Part shown: one piece after another, positions 1 through 10,176 of the stretch
Numbering within the stretch: position 1 is the first letter of the stretch
How the letters are laid out: every line of letters begins with the position of its first letter
Assembly (NCBI RefSeq): GCF_024868665.1
Contig: NW_026634371.1
Location: 62,172-126,171 of the forward strand
Direction: 5' to 3'
Length of the DNA stretch: 64,000 bases
DNA from: Triplophysa rosa
Lineage: Eukaryota > Chordata > Actinopteri > Cypriniformes > Nemacheilidae
Translations under genes and position numbers: made by a program
Notes under the pieces: generated by a model
Told to the model about the DNA's origin: nothing
Seen by the model: only the letters and a program-made list of their open reading frames with translations
Databases searched by the model: none

Positions 1-139
1 TTTACCATGAGCTTCCTATTATAACCACCCCCTTTAGGGAGCAATGGTTGCCTTTTAACAAGATGATTGCACCACTTTTTGTTGTTGTGAGTGGTAGCCT
101 TCTTTAATGTCATTTATTTATTTATGTATGATTTTGTAG

Positions 140-984
140 GTTTGTGCAGAGTACCATCGAATCACAAACACCAATCTTTTGAACCAGTTCTATGCCGAAC
201 TTGACAGGCACATACCACAACTGTTTGTTCTGTACAGACAAAAGGCATCACGTACTGGCAAGACCTCGGAGGCACTGCGTGACATCTTGAAGATTTATGA
301 TCATCAGGTGAGTTAAAGATGAACTCAAGTTCTAACAAGGACAGCAAGTGGAACATTAACCAAAACAAGAGAAGGAAATAAATTGTAAACAACTCAAATT
401 ATTTTTTGTCATGTTCATGTTTACAATGTATTATGCTAAATTTTGGTTGTCTTTCAAGGATTTACATGACGTCAACATAAAACGCACTTTAGCACTTTGT
501 GCCCTAGCAGTATACCTGTGCGAGGATGACCCACTGTTCTTTAATACTTGGAATGTAAGTACAAGTTACTGCATTCACCAAACTGTTAATATAATTTTTT
601 TTGTGCTTTCCAGGGTTGTTTAGTTTTTAACTAGTTACTTAAACATATCTTTCTGTACAATACCTACCTACATACCTCAGCTTACAGTTGGACCCTTTTA
701 TGTACTTTTTAGGTAGAAGAGTCGGGTGAGCCAGACATCGCTGACACCCCTGTTGGTCTTGTGATGATGGTCACTGAGAACACTACTGGTCCAATCTGTT
801 TCAACGCTGCTAGCACTGCTATTGTGGTGGAAGATGATTTTGTGATGAGCGACATCCCCAGGTTTTCTGATGCATTTGTATTGTTGTTTGGGTTAATCTA
901 TACATTGCATTTGAATTACCCAAACAAGCTCATTCCTTTACATTCATCCAAAAAATACTGATGGGTCTTGATGACGGTAAATGA
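140..984 (+). CDS. SAMD3-like fish protein, last three exons, frameshift near the end
   Basis: Three exons share one open frame across good splice sites: 140-307 (acceptor TTGTAG, donor GTGAGT), 459-554 (acceptor TTTCAAG, donor GTAAGT) and 713-984 (acceptor TTTTTAG). The peptide has the pattern of the large teleost family annotated as sterile alpha motif domain-containing protein 3-like: a helical stretch ending in DHQ, then a LALCALAVYLCEDD segment, then AIVVEDDFVMSDIPRFSDAF and LFGLIYTLHLNYP. The role of that family is unknown to me. One base appears lost at about 929-932: the frame as read stops at 961, while the family-like ending FIQKILMGLDDGK lies in the next frame and stops at 984. Upstream exons lie outside the window. 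It could be a recently damaged gene or a sequencing error. The family assignment rests on recalled similarity only. Confidence 0.55.
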
Positions 985-1625
985 CTAAAGCCCTGCTTAC
1001 TCAATCTCAAAAATGACCTATTACAAAAAGAGTATGCACATTTTCAGATTGTGTACAAGTGTTGTTTAAAGCATTTGTATGTTACATTTGTGCCACCAAA
1101 TGTAGCTTAGTTGCACTTTAACCACAACACAAACTTAATCAAGTTTTGTTTGTTCATCCCAAGTTTTTTTTACAAATGTATGTTGTTGAACATTTGAATG
1201 TTTACATTTGGTAGGTTCTGTCTTGGCTAACAAATCTGCCTGCGTTGTACTTTCAGTACAACAAAAACTTGGTGATTGTTTTACAAGTGTGTTTTGTTGA
1301 ACATGCAGTTTCAAACGTTTTAATGTTTACATTTTGTAGGTTGTCTTAGCCATAAAAATGTACCTGTTGCACTTGTAATGCAGCAAAAACTATGTCCCAA
1401 ACATGATGTGAAATTATGTATTTTGTTTTGCCTTTTATTTATTTGTCTCTTTATTTCCTGTATATTTTTTCATTATATCTAATTTCTTTCTTGAAAAGAA
1501 ACATGTTTTGTTTTGTTTATTGATTTTGTTTGCTTGATGGCCATTTTAGTCACAAGTTTTTAAAAAGTTATTGCTGTTAACTGTTTTCATACAAGACAGA
1601 CAAAGCAATTTTAATACTTAATAAA
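985..1625 (+). other. Probable 3' UTR of the SAMD3-like gene with a duplicated ~115-bp segment
   Basis: AT-rich sequence follows the stop. Two degenerate direct copies of about 115 bp begin near 1164 and 1279; both contain TTGTTGAACAT, then AATGTTTACATTT, then TAGGTT, and end in CAAAAACT. A polyadenylation signal AATAAA lies at 1620-1625 and a short GT run follows at about 1651. No coding potential is seen. Confidence 0.4.
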
Positions 1626-2279
1626 AAACCTTTATATTTTATGACAGAAGTTCTGTGTGTGTGTGTGGTTTCTTTTTTGAGTGTTCTGCACTTTTAAATA
1701 ACCTAGAGGCTAATTAATGTATGTGTATGAAATACAATTTAGTTATCTAATGTTTCATCAAAATAATTAAGTTTCGTTTATGTAAAAACATTACATAAGC
1801 TAAATAAAAGTACAGTTTACTTAAATATTTAAAAAACATAAATTGTATTTTTTTAGTTCAATGTACTTATAACAATGTTTACTTTTAGGTAATCAGTTTC
1901 CACAAAAGTTTTGAGTATTCTGAACTTATCGGGTTTTACAGTGCATTGTTTTGTCTCAAGATGCACACCAGTAATTTATTCTTCTAAGGCATTTTTATAA
2001 AAACAACATAAATATCTTAATTCAACTAAGACATAGTCCTGGCTTAAGATAAAACGTGTCTGTGAAACCGGGCCATAATGTATTACAATTCATACAGCTA
2101 AACTCCCAAGTGCCCATTTGCCAAATAACATATAACTATAGAGTAAATTTAACACTGGCTTTGAATGTTTTATTTAGCCCGTGACTGACTTAGCTCCCTT
2201 CGCTATCATATGCTAACGTTATCCTCCTATATATACGGTACATGTACGTCAATTCAGACTGTTGATAAATATTACTTAC
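1626..2279. other. AT-rich intergenic sequence
   Basis: No gene is recognised. The stretch around 2030-2075, ending in GTGAAACCGGGCC, resembles the ends of common teleost short transposons, but I cannot define its other end. Confidence 0.3.
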
Positions 2280-2435
2280 ATCGGCAGCTTTGTCTCTCAG
2301 TTGGTCTCGATCCCTCTTGAGGAACAACTTTGAAGCTAATCCTGCTTGTACTGTCCCAGGTTGATAAAGCACTCCGGCTTGAAGTGATTCACGCAAACAA
2401 GCAGGTTTTTACTTATGGTTTCTGATGGATTTCCA
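2280..2435 (-). pseudogene. THAP-like zinc-binding domain exon relic
   Basis: On the minus strand an acceptor TTTTTAG precedes an exon-like reading that contains VCVNHFKPECF and, after a one-base frame change, ASKLFLKRD; a donor GTAAGT follows at 2279-2274. This order matches the C-terminal half of THAP (C2CH) domains, which bind DNA and in fish are often joined to transposase-derived proteins. The frame is interrupted in the middle and I cannot find the N-terminal half with confidence; an upstream stretch at about 2440-2563 is open but unrecognised. Probably a dead copy of a multicopy THAP gene or transposon. Confidence 0.45.
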
Positions 2436-3077
2436 CTAAAAATAAAATAAATCCTCTCCTGTCTTTTCTGAGGTTTGGACTCTGTGCAGCAACTACATTG
2501 CATGTTGTCCACGAACTTTAGCCATGGCGTCACGTACACCGCTGTCACTTGTGAAAACAACAATGCCGGCAGCGCCGTGGGTGGAACTGTGTAGATTAAG
2601 GGGCAGTAATATTATAATAAGATCCTGCTTTTACATCACAACAGGAGCGAAATCTGAACTGCTCGATTTCTCACATGCTTGCAGGGAAAGGCTCATCAAA
2701 ACAAACTTACTGGGATCTTGTTTTTCACGTTTTCTGGGTTGCTAGATCCACGTGGGGACCCGATTATTGCACTTAAACAGAGAAAATTTTGGATTTTCAT
2801 CCGATGACTCCTTTAATGGGTGAAGTACCTATTACATTCAGAATTCAATGATGCACTGAGATTTTTTTTAAATGATTCACAACTGTATCATTTATTTACA
2901 AAATATCACAATGTGTTCTTGAGAAAATCGCATCTGTGATCAACTTCACCCATAAAAATAAACATTTCCATACAGAACAGGTTCATCCGTGTTAAAGCCC
3001 TTTGACTTTGTTTGTCTAGGATTCAAATCAGTATATGTAACACCCGTCTAACAGTATTCATGAAACATTCGTAAATA
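2436..3077. other. Intergenic, no recognisable gene
   Basis: Short open frames occur on both strands around 2524-2745, but none has a recognisable domain. The remainder is AT-rich. Confidence 0.3.
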
Positions 3078-3349
3078 TGTAACCGGTCCTACTCGCCCTG
3101 CTCTGCGCGGGCCTCGAACCGACGTCGGTCCGGATGGGAGACGGGCGCTCTAACGAGGAGGCTAAAGAACGCAGTCTCTAGCGTCTGTCGCTAGAGCATC
3201 TCTGTTGGTTGGGGAGTGAGGTCTACACACTGCACAGCTCTTCACTAGCTGGCCTCCATTACACTCACCCCCCTAAACCTCACTCCCATCCGGGACCAAT
3301 GTAACCGGTTCGAGGCCCGCGCAGAGCGGGGCGAGTAGGACCGGTTACA
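3078..3349. repeat. LTR-like foldback unit with 43-bp terminal inverted repeats
   Basis: Bases 3078-3120 and 3307-3349 are inverted copies matching at 42 of 43 positions, starting TGTAACCGG and ending CCGGTTACA, as in an LTR with TG...CA ends. The outermost ~70 bp on each side also pair more loosely (CTCCCATCCGG in both arms). Both arms contain GGTTCGAGGCC, the Pol III B-box pattern, in opposite orientations. The left arm read on the minus strand also resembles a tRNA D-arm and anticodon arm. On its right it joins a primer-binding-like sequence (3350-3368). It replaces the end of the gypsy pol gene. Confidence 0.55.
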
Positions 3350-3368
3350 TTGGTGCCGTGACCCGGAT
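3350..3368 (+). other. Primer-binding-site-like sequence
   Basis: The sequence TTGGTGCCGTGACCCGGAT is identical to the primer-binding site of the neighbouring gypsy element at 6786-6804 but lies in the opposite orientation. It directly follows the TG...CA unit, as expected after a plus-strand 5' LTR. Confidence 0.5.
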
Positions 3369-5217
3369 CTGTCTGAATTCCATCTTTACATATGATGTGT
3401 CCCAAGAATTTCACTGAACGTCTCAAGAAACAGCATTTCTTTGGAGCCAACTTCAGATTGTGATGTGACAGCCGAGAGAGGACCATTTCAAGACGTTGAA
3501 GAGCTACAGCCTCAGAAGGGGCAAACACCATCAAATCATCAAGGTAACAAAGAACACTGCTGAAATTCTCATCTCCAAAGATAGACATCATCATCCTCAT
3601 GAAAGTCGCCGGACTGTTAGAAGGTCCTTGCAGGAGTCGATTATATTCGTGTAAACCAAATGGTGAAGAGAATGCGGTGTATTTCTTGTGTTCCTCCTCT
3701 AGGGGTACATTGTAATACCCTGAGGTCAGATCCATTGTTGAAAAGAAAGTGTTGCCACCTAATGCAGCCAAGACATCCGATTGATGTGGTAAAGGATAGG
3801 CGTCCCTGACAGTCCTCGCGTTCAACCACCTAAAGTCAGTACATATTCTGAGATCACCGCTCTTTTTCCAAACCAATACGAGAGGAGATGCATAGTCACT
3901 ATGTGACTGTCGGATGATTCCTTTTTCTTCCATCTCATTTAGCACTGTCCTCAGCTTTGAGTATTGGCTCGGTGGTACGCGTCTGTATGGAAAACGGAAA
4001 GGTCTATCATCAGTGAGGTTAATTCGATGAACGAAGCCTGTGGCCTCTCCGCAGTCCATTTTGTCTCTTGAGAAAACTGACTCGTATTTCTCAATAATGT
4101 GCAACAGCTTGTCTTTCCAGTCAGTTGACACCTCACATGACTCCAAGTCAAGATCAGAGAGGTTCAAATGGATTAAAACCTGTTTCATCGCTTCACTGGA
4201 TCTCCACGACGAAGAAGCAGGGACTTCAGTACACTGCACATTTGACTGAATGTGTGCTGGAAGTGGTAAGTCTTGTACAGCAATACATGGTGATACATCT
4301 GCCAGTTCGGTGTTTCTTTTTAACACAACTCTTTCAGTAGTTGGGTTGATGACTTTCAAGGGAATGGAGCCTTCCCCCCACAATGGTGTTATGACCCTTC
4401 CCACCAATATTTGCTTGGGTCTTGATCTGGACTCCGTCGGTTCTACAAGGACAGTGCTGCCCACAGACAAGACAGAAGGCTGAGGTAGCTTACCCCAAAC
4501 TAGATGCTCAGTTAGTGGTTCCAGAGTCACTCTTTTCTGTAATTTCACAGTGCCGACCTTCTCAGGAATGGATTCACCTCTCCATCTCTCAACGTTAGAG
4601 AAAAGTGATAGGAACATACGGCACTCGTCACTCACATCGTTACAGGGTTGAGACATGACTCTCCAGTACCCATCTGTGTCTCTCAATTGTGTTAGAAGTC
4701 GCTTTATGACGTTCGTGCCTAAAATGAACTCTTCAGACTGGCCAGGTACAACTAAAGCAGGAATTATCATAGAACAGCTTTACACTGTGGCTTCAACTTC
4801 ATAGATTATATTGGGTGACACATGATGTCCACCACAACCAACAATGACAATATCTTGCGCTGAATTACTTTTTATGTCTGGGATACTTTCCAGAAGCTTC
4901 CTTTCAGCAGACTCGCTGAGAGTGCATGCCATTGATCCACTATCGATTAAAGCTGTAAGAACTAGATGCTTCTGAATTGAAACAGATGTGTAAAACAAGC
5001 TATCTGCTTCAGGTACTCTCTGGACACCCTGAAAGATGACTGTTTTGTCTGAAGGTACATCATTGAACATTTGACTTAAGGATTCATAATCAACTACATT
5101 GTCAGCATTGAATATGGGAGGCTCCCCCTCACCATCTACGTGTTCCTCCCTTTCACGCAGATTACTTAGTTTGACTGCTGGTTGGGAGAAGACGCATGCT
5201 GTCTTACCTTTGGACAT
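3369..5217 (-). pseudogene. pol: Ty3/gypsy pol: protease and reverse transcriptase, truncated
   Basis: A minus-strand reading shows a retropepsin with the active-site triad DSG (in ALIDSGS) followed by a late GTN segment. An RT follows with LRICTDFRWLN, TMDLTSGY (catalytic Asp) and YLDD, the polymerase signature, then the connection motif VKFLGHIICKDG. The RT is of the Ty3/gypsy type that would copy element RNA in virus-like particles. One in-frame stop (4780-4782) separates protease from RT, and the junction with gag near 5213 changes frame. RNase H and integrase are absent: coding ends at a primer-binding-like sequence and a foldback unit. The element cannot move on its own. Confidence 0.85.
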
Positions 5218-6564
5218 CTGTTTCTGTGGTGGTCAGAAGCAAAACATTGGAAGCATAGCCTATTGTCCCTACAATGAGTTAAAGCTGAACGTGAGGTTCC
5301 TTTGCACACTAAGCATGGTGTATCCTTGAAGCTTGGAATCATAGGTAGATTCATTTTTCTCATGTTCACATGTTTAGACTGTGCAGCACCACTGTGATTC
5401 ATCAGAACTCTCTCCAGCATACCAATCACCTTTTCCAGAGCCATCTGTTCTGACTGTTTTGAGGGTAGCGGATCTTGTTCGACTTTTATTGAACATGGGC
5501 TAGGATTTACATGCATTTCATTCACAATGACTTTATTTTCACATCGAGGCTTTTCTCTGAATCTGAGACTTTTCTCTGAATGGTACTCGTTCAGGATCTC
5601 TTGAACTTCATAAGCTGTCCATTTGTCTCTGGTTATTTGAGCGAAATGTCAAAGCTAAATCTGAGTTTGGACAGTTTCTTATGAACATGCGTGTGACTTC
5701 GCCCAGTTGGTTATCTAGCACCTTCCCTTGTTGATGCATACACTCAGCTGTGATGTCATCAGCTCGATTCATGCGCAACCAGTAGTCAAAGGGATCCTCC
5801 TGAGGTTCAGGAAGAGTAGTGTAGAAATCTTGCAATGGGATAGTGGAATACTGTTGGCAACTGAAGTGTTTTCGTAACAAGGTGTATATTGCTTCAGGGT
5901 TTGAGCTAATGTCCAAGCCAGTAGAGTGGATCCCCACTTTAACAATGTCTTTGGCTTTGCCTCTTAAGTGGATTAGAATTTCATCACCTTGTTCTTCAAT
6001 GGGTAGAAATCCCTTTTTAACAAAGTCTTTCATGAGCTCCACCCACTCGTCAAGCATGACAGTATCTGTCGCATCACCTCTGAAAATTGGAGGGTGTTTC
6101 ACTTCCCTTTGACGCACTACTTGAATCTGAGAAGTGTTTGCTGCATGGCTCTGCTGAGACGTGTGTCCACTATTGTCAGTAGTGTGAGCATGACGTGGTG
6201 TAGCATCTGTGCGACTGTGAAAATTAAAATGTGAAAGAATACTGTCTGCTAACTGCAAGCCAACCTGTTGCACTATGTTACCCATCTGGCTCATTAAATC
6301 ACTAGCAATGATTGGAGTCGATGTGCTTAGAGGCTGCATAGTTTCAGAACTAGAATTCACATGAACAGGGCTGTCAGTAGCATTCAGAGCAGAATTTGCC
6401 TGTGTTATTAACTCTGCACTATTTTTAACACCACCTCTAGTAAAACCAATGTCTGGAAAAGGAATTGGTGTCGCTAACACACCTCTACCCCGACCCACGC
6501 TAACAGGAGTGTTCTCATACTGAGATCCTGTCAATCTTGTGTTTTCCATAATCAGGCAATACAA
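5166..6564 (-). pseudogene. gag: Ty3/gypsy gag with zinc knuckle, frameshifted
   Basis: The first frame (5608-6564) has an N-terminal GRGRG stretch, then a capsid-like segment with PPIFRGDATDTVMLDEWVE and LRGKAKDIVKVG, typical of gypsy Gag. After a frame change near 5620 the reading continues at 5525-5166. It ends in a CCHC-type knuckle within CRDNRLCFQCFASDHHRNRC. A further upstream CLVC pair suggests a second knuckle-like element. Gag would package the element RNA. The overlap with the protease frame at 5166-5217 could be a programmed frameshift in the ancestor or decay; I cannot tell. Confidence 0.75.
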
Positions 6565-6785
6565 ACATACAAATGACTAAAGAAGAAAAATGTATGCACT
6601 ATACTGAAAGAATGGTGTCAGTTCACATCAGCGTTGTTGTTTTTTGTTTTTTTCAGAGTCTTTTCTCAGGCATTTGTTCAGAGTCCCAGAAAAACCTTAA
6701 AGTTTGGCTGATGGCTCCTTGCTGTAAAGGATGAATACAGGCCCGCCGGTCCGATGCAAAGTTGATCTTTGACCACTCGATTGAA

Positions 6786-6804
6786 ATCCGGGTCACGGCA
6801 CCAA
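6786..6804 (-). other. Primer-binding site of the gypsy element
   Basis: On the minus strand TTGGTGCCGTGACCCGGAT directly follows the LTR end at 6805, the normal place for tRNA-primed minus-strand DNA synthesis. Which tRNA is the primer was not determined. Confidence 0.65.
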
Positions 6805-7039
6805 TGTGACCTTTCGCTTTATCATTCTCTGGTCTGTCTCATCCTTCGTAAAAACACTGCGACTCTGAACTGGGATCATGCGATATTTTATTCGAGATGA
6901 CCTGCACACAGAGCATTTAAGGAAGACATTTGGGTAAGTTTGAACACCGTAGCTCCACCCGCAGCATTTCTCCCTTACTCTGCTGCAGATTCAGTTTTCT
7001 CTAGAGACAGACCAGAGAATGATAAAGCTAAAGGTCACA
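6805..7039 (-). repeat. 5' LTR of the gypsy element with 36-bp inverted ends
   Basis: The unit begins TGTGACC and ends GGTCACA and borders the primer-binding site, so it is the 5' LTR of the minus-strand element. Bases 6805-6840 and 7004-7039 are inverted copies with a single mismatch, far longer than the usual 2-6 bp LTR terminal inverted repeat. No second copy of this LTR is present in the window. Confidence 0.6.
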
Positions 7040-7970
7040 AATATATGAGTAAATTCTGAGTAATTTGCGCGTAAAACAGACCTTCCCGAAAACTTTCCTC
7101 CAGATTCACAAATACTTAGTAAACGTCAGATTTGATAGTAAAATGTGTGTGTGTTAATGAATTCCAATCACTCGTAAACAGGGCGCGCATGCACACTGAT
7201 TCAAAACTAGCATAATCCCCGCCTATGAATTATGTAGCAAATTACGTATCTAGGAATGCTGGAAACCCCTGGACTTCATTCTCTGGTTTGGCTACATTAT
7301 ATTGCATAATATACTAATAGGCTATGTGCTTACCAATAAATTAATCAATTAAACTGTGTCCACCAAAGCGTTTTTAGTCAGCTAAAATAATATCTCGTGC
7401 TCTTCTGAAAACGACCAGCTGGTGGCGCCTGAGAACGCTTTGGAGGCACTGCGCATTATTCCGGAGATGCGTTGGTTGGTGTGATTTAGAATATCCGCAA
7501 CAGTTAGCCTACTAGTATCTTATTTTAAAGAATATTACTTAATATGAAAATGCATTACCCATTAATATTAACTTCTCCTTTGTTGTGTATGATGGTTGGT
7601 CAATGTAGTGTTTGTCCCGCCTCTTCTCCGCTGCGATTGGACGGCTGTGTAAAGATGGACAGTATAATGAGCTCTGCGTTTTACCCAAAGTTAAAAATTA
7701 TGAAAGAGAGGGCAAAAGAACTTGTGGAATATCATTATGATACATAGTGCATCAAAATGCAGTGTCATCAGTTTGTCTAAAAGAATACAGAACATTACAT
7801 GCGGTTTTACGCACTATTTACACGTGCTATGGAGCAGGTGTACATTTCTTTCGTACCAACTAACATTTTGAAAATACGAACATTTTCATGAATCCGAAAA
7901 TTACGTCAAAACAACTTACGAATGATTTACACAAAAAGTCGTTCTGCTCGTGTTTCATGAATGAGGCCCA
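7040..7970. other. Intergenic with transposon-end-like sequence
   Basis: No gene is recognised. A 67-codon open frame at 7544-7747 has no familiar domain. The stretch 7830-7970, ending in TTTCATGAATGAGGCCC, resembles the terminus of common teleost MITEs. Confidence 0.3.
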
Positions 7971-8156
7971 TTGAGCGTTTGTTCTCATTTCACCGTGGAT
8001 TCCTTTGTGAACAAGGCCCAGATCGACGCTGGATTTGTGGAGAGACTAACATTAAAAAGCAGTGCTGTGCCGTCAATATTGGATCCGATAGGAATGGCGC
8101 AGCAATCTTATGCGAGTAAAACATATTTGTACTATGCGTCACCATTGCTTTGTTAG
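7971..8156 (+). pseudogene. THAP-like domain exon relic
   Basis: The plus-strand reading contains VCSHFTVDSFVNKAQ, then DAGFVERLTLKSSAVPSIL, matching the C-terminal half of a THAP C2CH domain: the last Cys-x-His pair and the AVP box. No clear acceptor or N-terminal zinc ligands are found upstream, where transposon-like sequence abuts. It resembles the minus-strand relic at 2280-2435 in domain type but not closely in sequence. Likely a dead fragment of a THAP gene or THAP-transposase. Confidence 0.5.
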
Positions 8157-8194
8157 AGATTGCTTGATATGCCCTGATAGCCCTATTCACATGG

Positions 8195-8265
8195 GATTAC
8201 ATTTACATTTAGCAGATGCTTTTATCCAAAGCGACTTACAAATGAGGTAAACAATGGAAGCAATT
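8195..8265 (+). repeat. Teleost dispersed repeat with AAGCGACTTACAAATGAGG tail
   Basis: The sequence TTTACATTTAGCAGATGC, then TTTTATCCAAAGCGACTT, is a very common fish interspersed motif. Related copies lie at 42415-42467 (reverse) and 42571-42630 (forward) in this window. Confidence 0.5.
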
Positions 8266-8590
8266 GGAACAACATAAGGACAACAAAAAGCATAAGTGCA
8301 ATAAAACTGGTCTCATATAGCCTACCACAGTATAGAATATACAATATATTTTTTTGAAAGAGTAGAAAAGAGATAGAAGTCAGAACTGATCGGTCAGGTA
8401 CTGACTGAAGAGATGTGTTCTCAGCCGATTCTTAAAGACTAGTATTACCTGGGGTCTAGTCATTTGTAATAATTGCAGAGGTTGTCTGTGATCTTAGTCC
8501 CTTGCAAATCGGCCATGTCTGTAATTTGTAAAGTAAAAATTCCCCCACAAATTACCTAACATATATTGACAAACACAGAGGTCCTGTGAT
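8266..8590. other. Non-coding, degenerate short repeats
   Basis: No gene. Around 8480-8530 and 8577-8625 are related segments (AATCCCGTGTGAATCGG type) that recur at 9735-9830 on the other side of the minus-strand gag element. The element may therefore have inserted into an older tandem repeat. Confidence 0.3.
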
Positions 8591-8594
8591 AATA

Positions 8595-9374
8595 TTAATC
8601 CCGTGTGAATCGGCATCTCTGTGATTTGGCAGCCTTTTGAAGGCTGGGCGGGACCGGCTCACGGATCTCTGGCAGGCTGGGCGGGACCGGCTCACGGATC
8701 TCTGGCAGGCTGGGCGGGACCGGCTCACGGATCTCTGGCAGGCTGGACAGGACCGGCTCGCGGATCTCTGGAAGACCGGACGGGGCTGGTTCGAGGATCT
8801 CTGGCAGTCCCGACAGGTCCAGCTCAGAACGGGCTTGGAAGCCGAGCGGGAACGGCTCGGAACAGGCTTCGAAGTCAGGCTGGATCGGCTCGGAACTGGC
8901 TGGAGAGGCGTGGCGGCATCCTCGCCGTTTTCTACGGCGATGAGGTTTTACGGAGGAGTGCGGAGCGGATATCGAGTGAATCGGATCTGATCCCCCTCTC
9001 TCCACTGGTTCTGGATGACGACCGCTCAAGTCCTCCTCGGCGTCCCCAACGCGGAAGTTTGAGCCCATCACTTGGAGGACCTGGTTAATGAAGTCCTCCA
9101 GAGAGGAATCTTCCGCGAAGGGGAGCACGAGAAGGGCGAGCAGATCATCATCCAGACCAGTCAGAAATATATTATTCAAAAAAGGATCGCTCCAACTCAC
9201 CCGATAGCTCAACTCCACAAATTCCTCCGCGTACCTTTCAAAAGGTCGTCCAGCCTGTCGCATCTCCCCTATTGCCATGTCTGCCTTGAGGACATCGGCT
9301 AGTCCTGGTGGAAGCGTTGGCATCTTGAATTTTGGGTCCAGTATTCTGTCATGGTTTGCGCAGGGAACAGACAA
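8595..9374 (-). CDS. Gag-like protein of a non-autonomous LTR element (copy C)
   Basis: The minus-strand frame starts within or just after the LTR end; the first Met after the LTR begins MPTLPPGLADVL. A helical gag-like region of about 85 residues contains GRPFERYAEEFVELSYRVSW, then DPFLNNIFLTGLDDDL and LEDFINQVL. A basic patch (PHRRRKRR) and an 11-residue repeat (SLPEIREPVPP) follow. The central region shares its spacing of F, IF, L and F/V residues with the gag-like ORFs at 11904 and 15988. No protease, RT or integrase accompanies it. The C-terminus runs into flanking DNA and no 3' LTR is present, so the copy is truncated. Confidence 0.55.
   Translation of the reverse strand: MSVPCANHDRILDPKFKMPTLPPGLADVLKADMAIGEMRQAGRPFERYAEEFVELSYRVSWSDPFLNNIFLTGLDDDLLALLVLPFAEDSSLEDFINQVLQVMGSNFRVGDAEEDLSGRHPEPVERGGSDPIHSISAPHSSVKPHRRRKRRGCRHASPASSEPIQPDFEACSEPFPLGFQARSELDLSGLPEILEPAPSGLPEIREPVLSSLPEIREPVPPSLPEIREPVPPSLPEIREPVPPSLQKAAKSQRCRFTRD
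8641..8805 (-). repeat. 33-bp minisatellite in the gag C-terminus
   Basis: Three identical 33-bp units (8641-8673, 8674-8706, 8707-8739) are followed by two degenerate ones. In the minus-strand gag frame each encodes an 11-residue Pro/Glu-rich repeat. Confidence 0.85.
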
Positions 9375-9622
9375 AACGAGCAGGTAATCAGAAGGATATC
9401 TTTAATCCACGACGAACTCAGGGAAAACACAACACCAAAACATTCAAAACTGGACAATGAAACAACCAAAGAAGAGAACTTATATAACACAGATAATGAG
9501 ACATAAACAGGTGACGTGGATAAACTAATAATGTTCAAATGATGGGGATCAGGTGAGATGGTGAAAAGGATTATGGGAAGTGTAGTCCAGTTGTAAGTGA
9601 GGGCAGACGGTGGATTGTGACA
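9347..9622 (-). repeat. LTR of gag-only element C
   Basis: On the minus strand the unit begins TGTCACAATCC and ends CCATGACA. It has a TATATAAG promoter-like box and ends directly before the gag-like frame. It is related in style to the LTRs at 11333, 15420, 38962 and 52809 (TGTCA...TGACA ends). Confidence 0.6.
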
Positions 9623-10176
9623 ACGCCATACAACTATATGCTATACAAACTATATGCAAAGCCTTGCCATCACATCCGGGAAATAAGTCAGTAAATTTGA
9701 GTAAAATCACAGGCTTCACTTATCCCGTGTGAATGCGCCATGAAATACAGATATGGGGAGGTCATTTATAAATCACACGAGGTCCCCAGATAATACTAAT
9801 CCCGTGCGAATGGTGCTAATGTGTAACCTAACATTACGTGTCTAACCAAATTCACAGAAGGCTCCAACTAAGTTTACTACGCAAACTGCTATCCAATCAT
9901 AGCAGTGGGCATTTACTTCCAAGTCTTCAATGCGGCACACCCATTAATACCGAGCGTTTGTCGAGCAGATCTCAAAACCCGGGTAGAAAATAGCCTATGC
10001 CTTATTGATTTTGATGTTTTTAATGTAAAAACCACACAAGTTTCTTCAAAACTGGTCATAACTTCTTTAAGTCAGTCACATATAAAGGTTGACTGGTCTA
10101 ATTAAAATCTAAATAGTACAACTTATAAGTCCTAACTAATTGCTAGTCAGTGAGACCAGTTGTTTTGACAGTCATA
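9623..10176. other. Non-coding
   Basis: No gene is recognised; it contains degenerate copies of the short repeat seen at 8480-8625. Confidence 0.3.

Noticed and set aside
2524..2745. Plus-strand 73-codon frame beginning MASRTPLS
   Set aside because: No domain, no splice support, and it overlaps the neighbourhood of a minus-strand THAP-like relic.
3078..3200. A genuine tRNA gene on the minus strand
   Set aside because: The B-box and parts of D and anticodon arms look tRNA-like, but I could not form a complete acceptor stem, and the sequence is duplicated as an inverted repeat in an LTR-like unit.
4040..4483. Plus-strand frames of 69-77 codons
   Set aside because: Antisense of the gypsy pol reading.
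8621..9088. Plus-strand GC-rich frame with GWAGPAHGSLA repeats
   Set aside because: Antisense reading of the 33-bp minisatellite in the minus-strand gag-like ORF.
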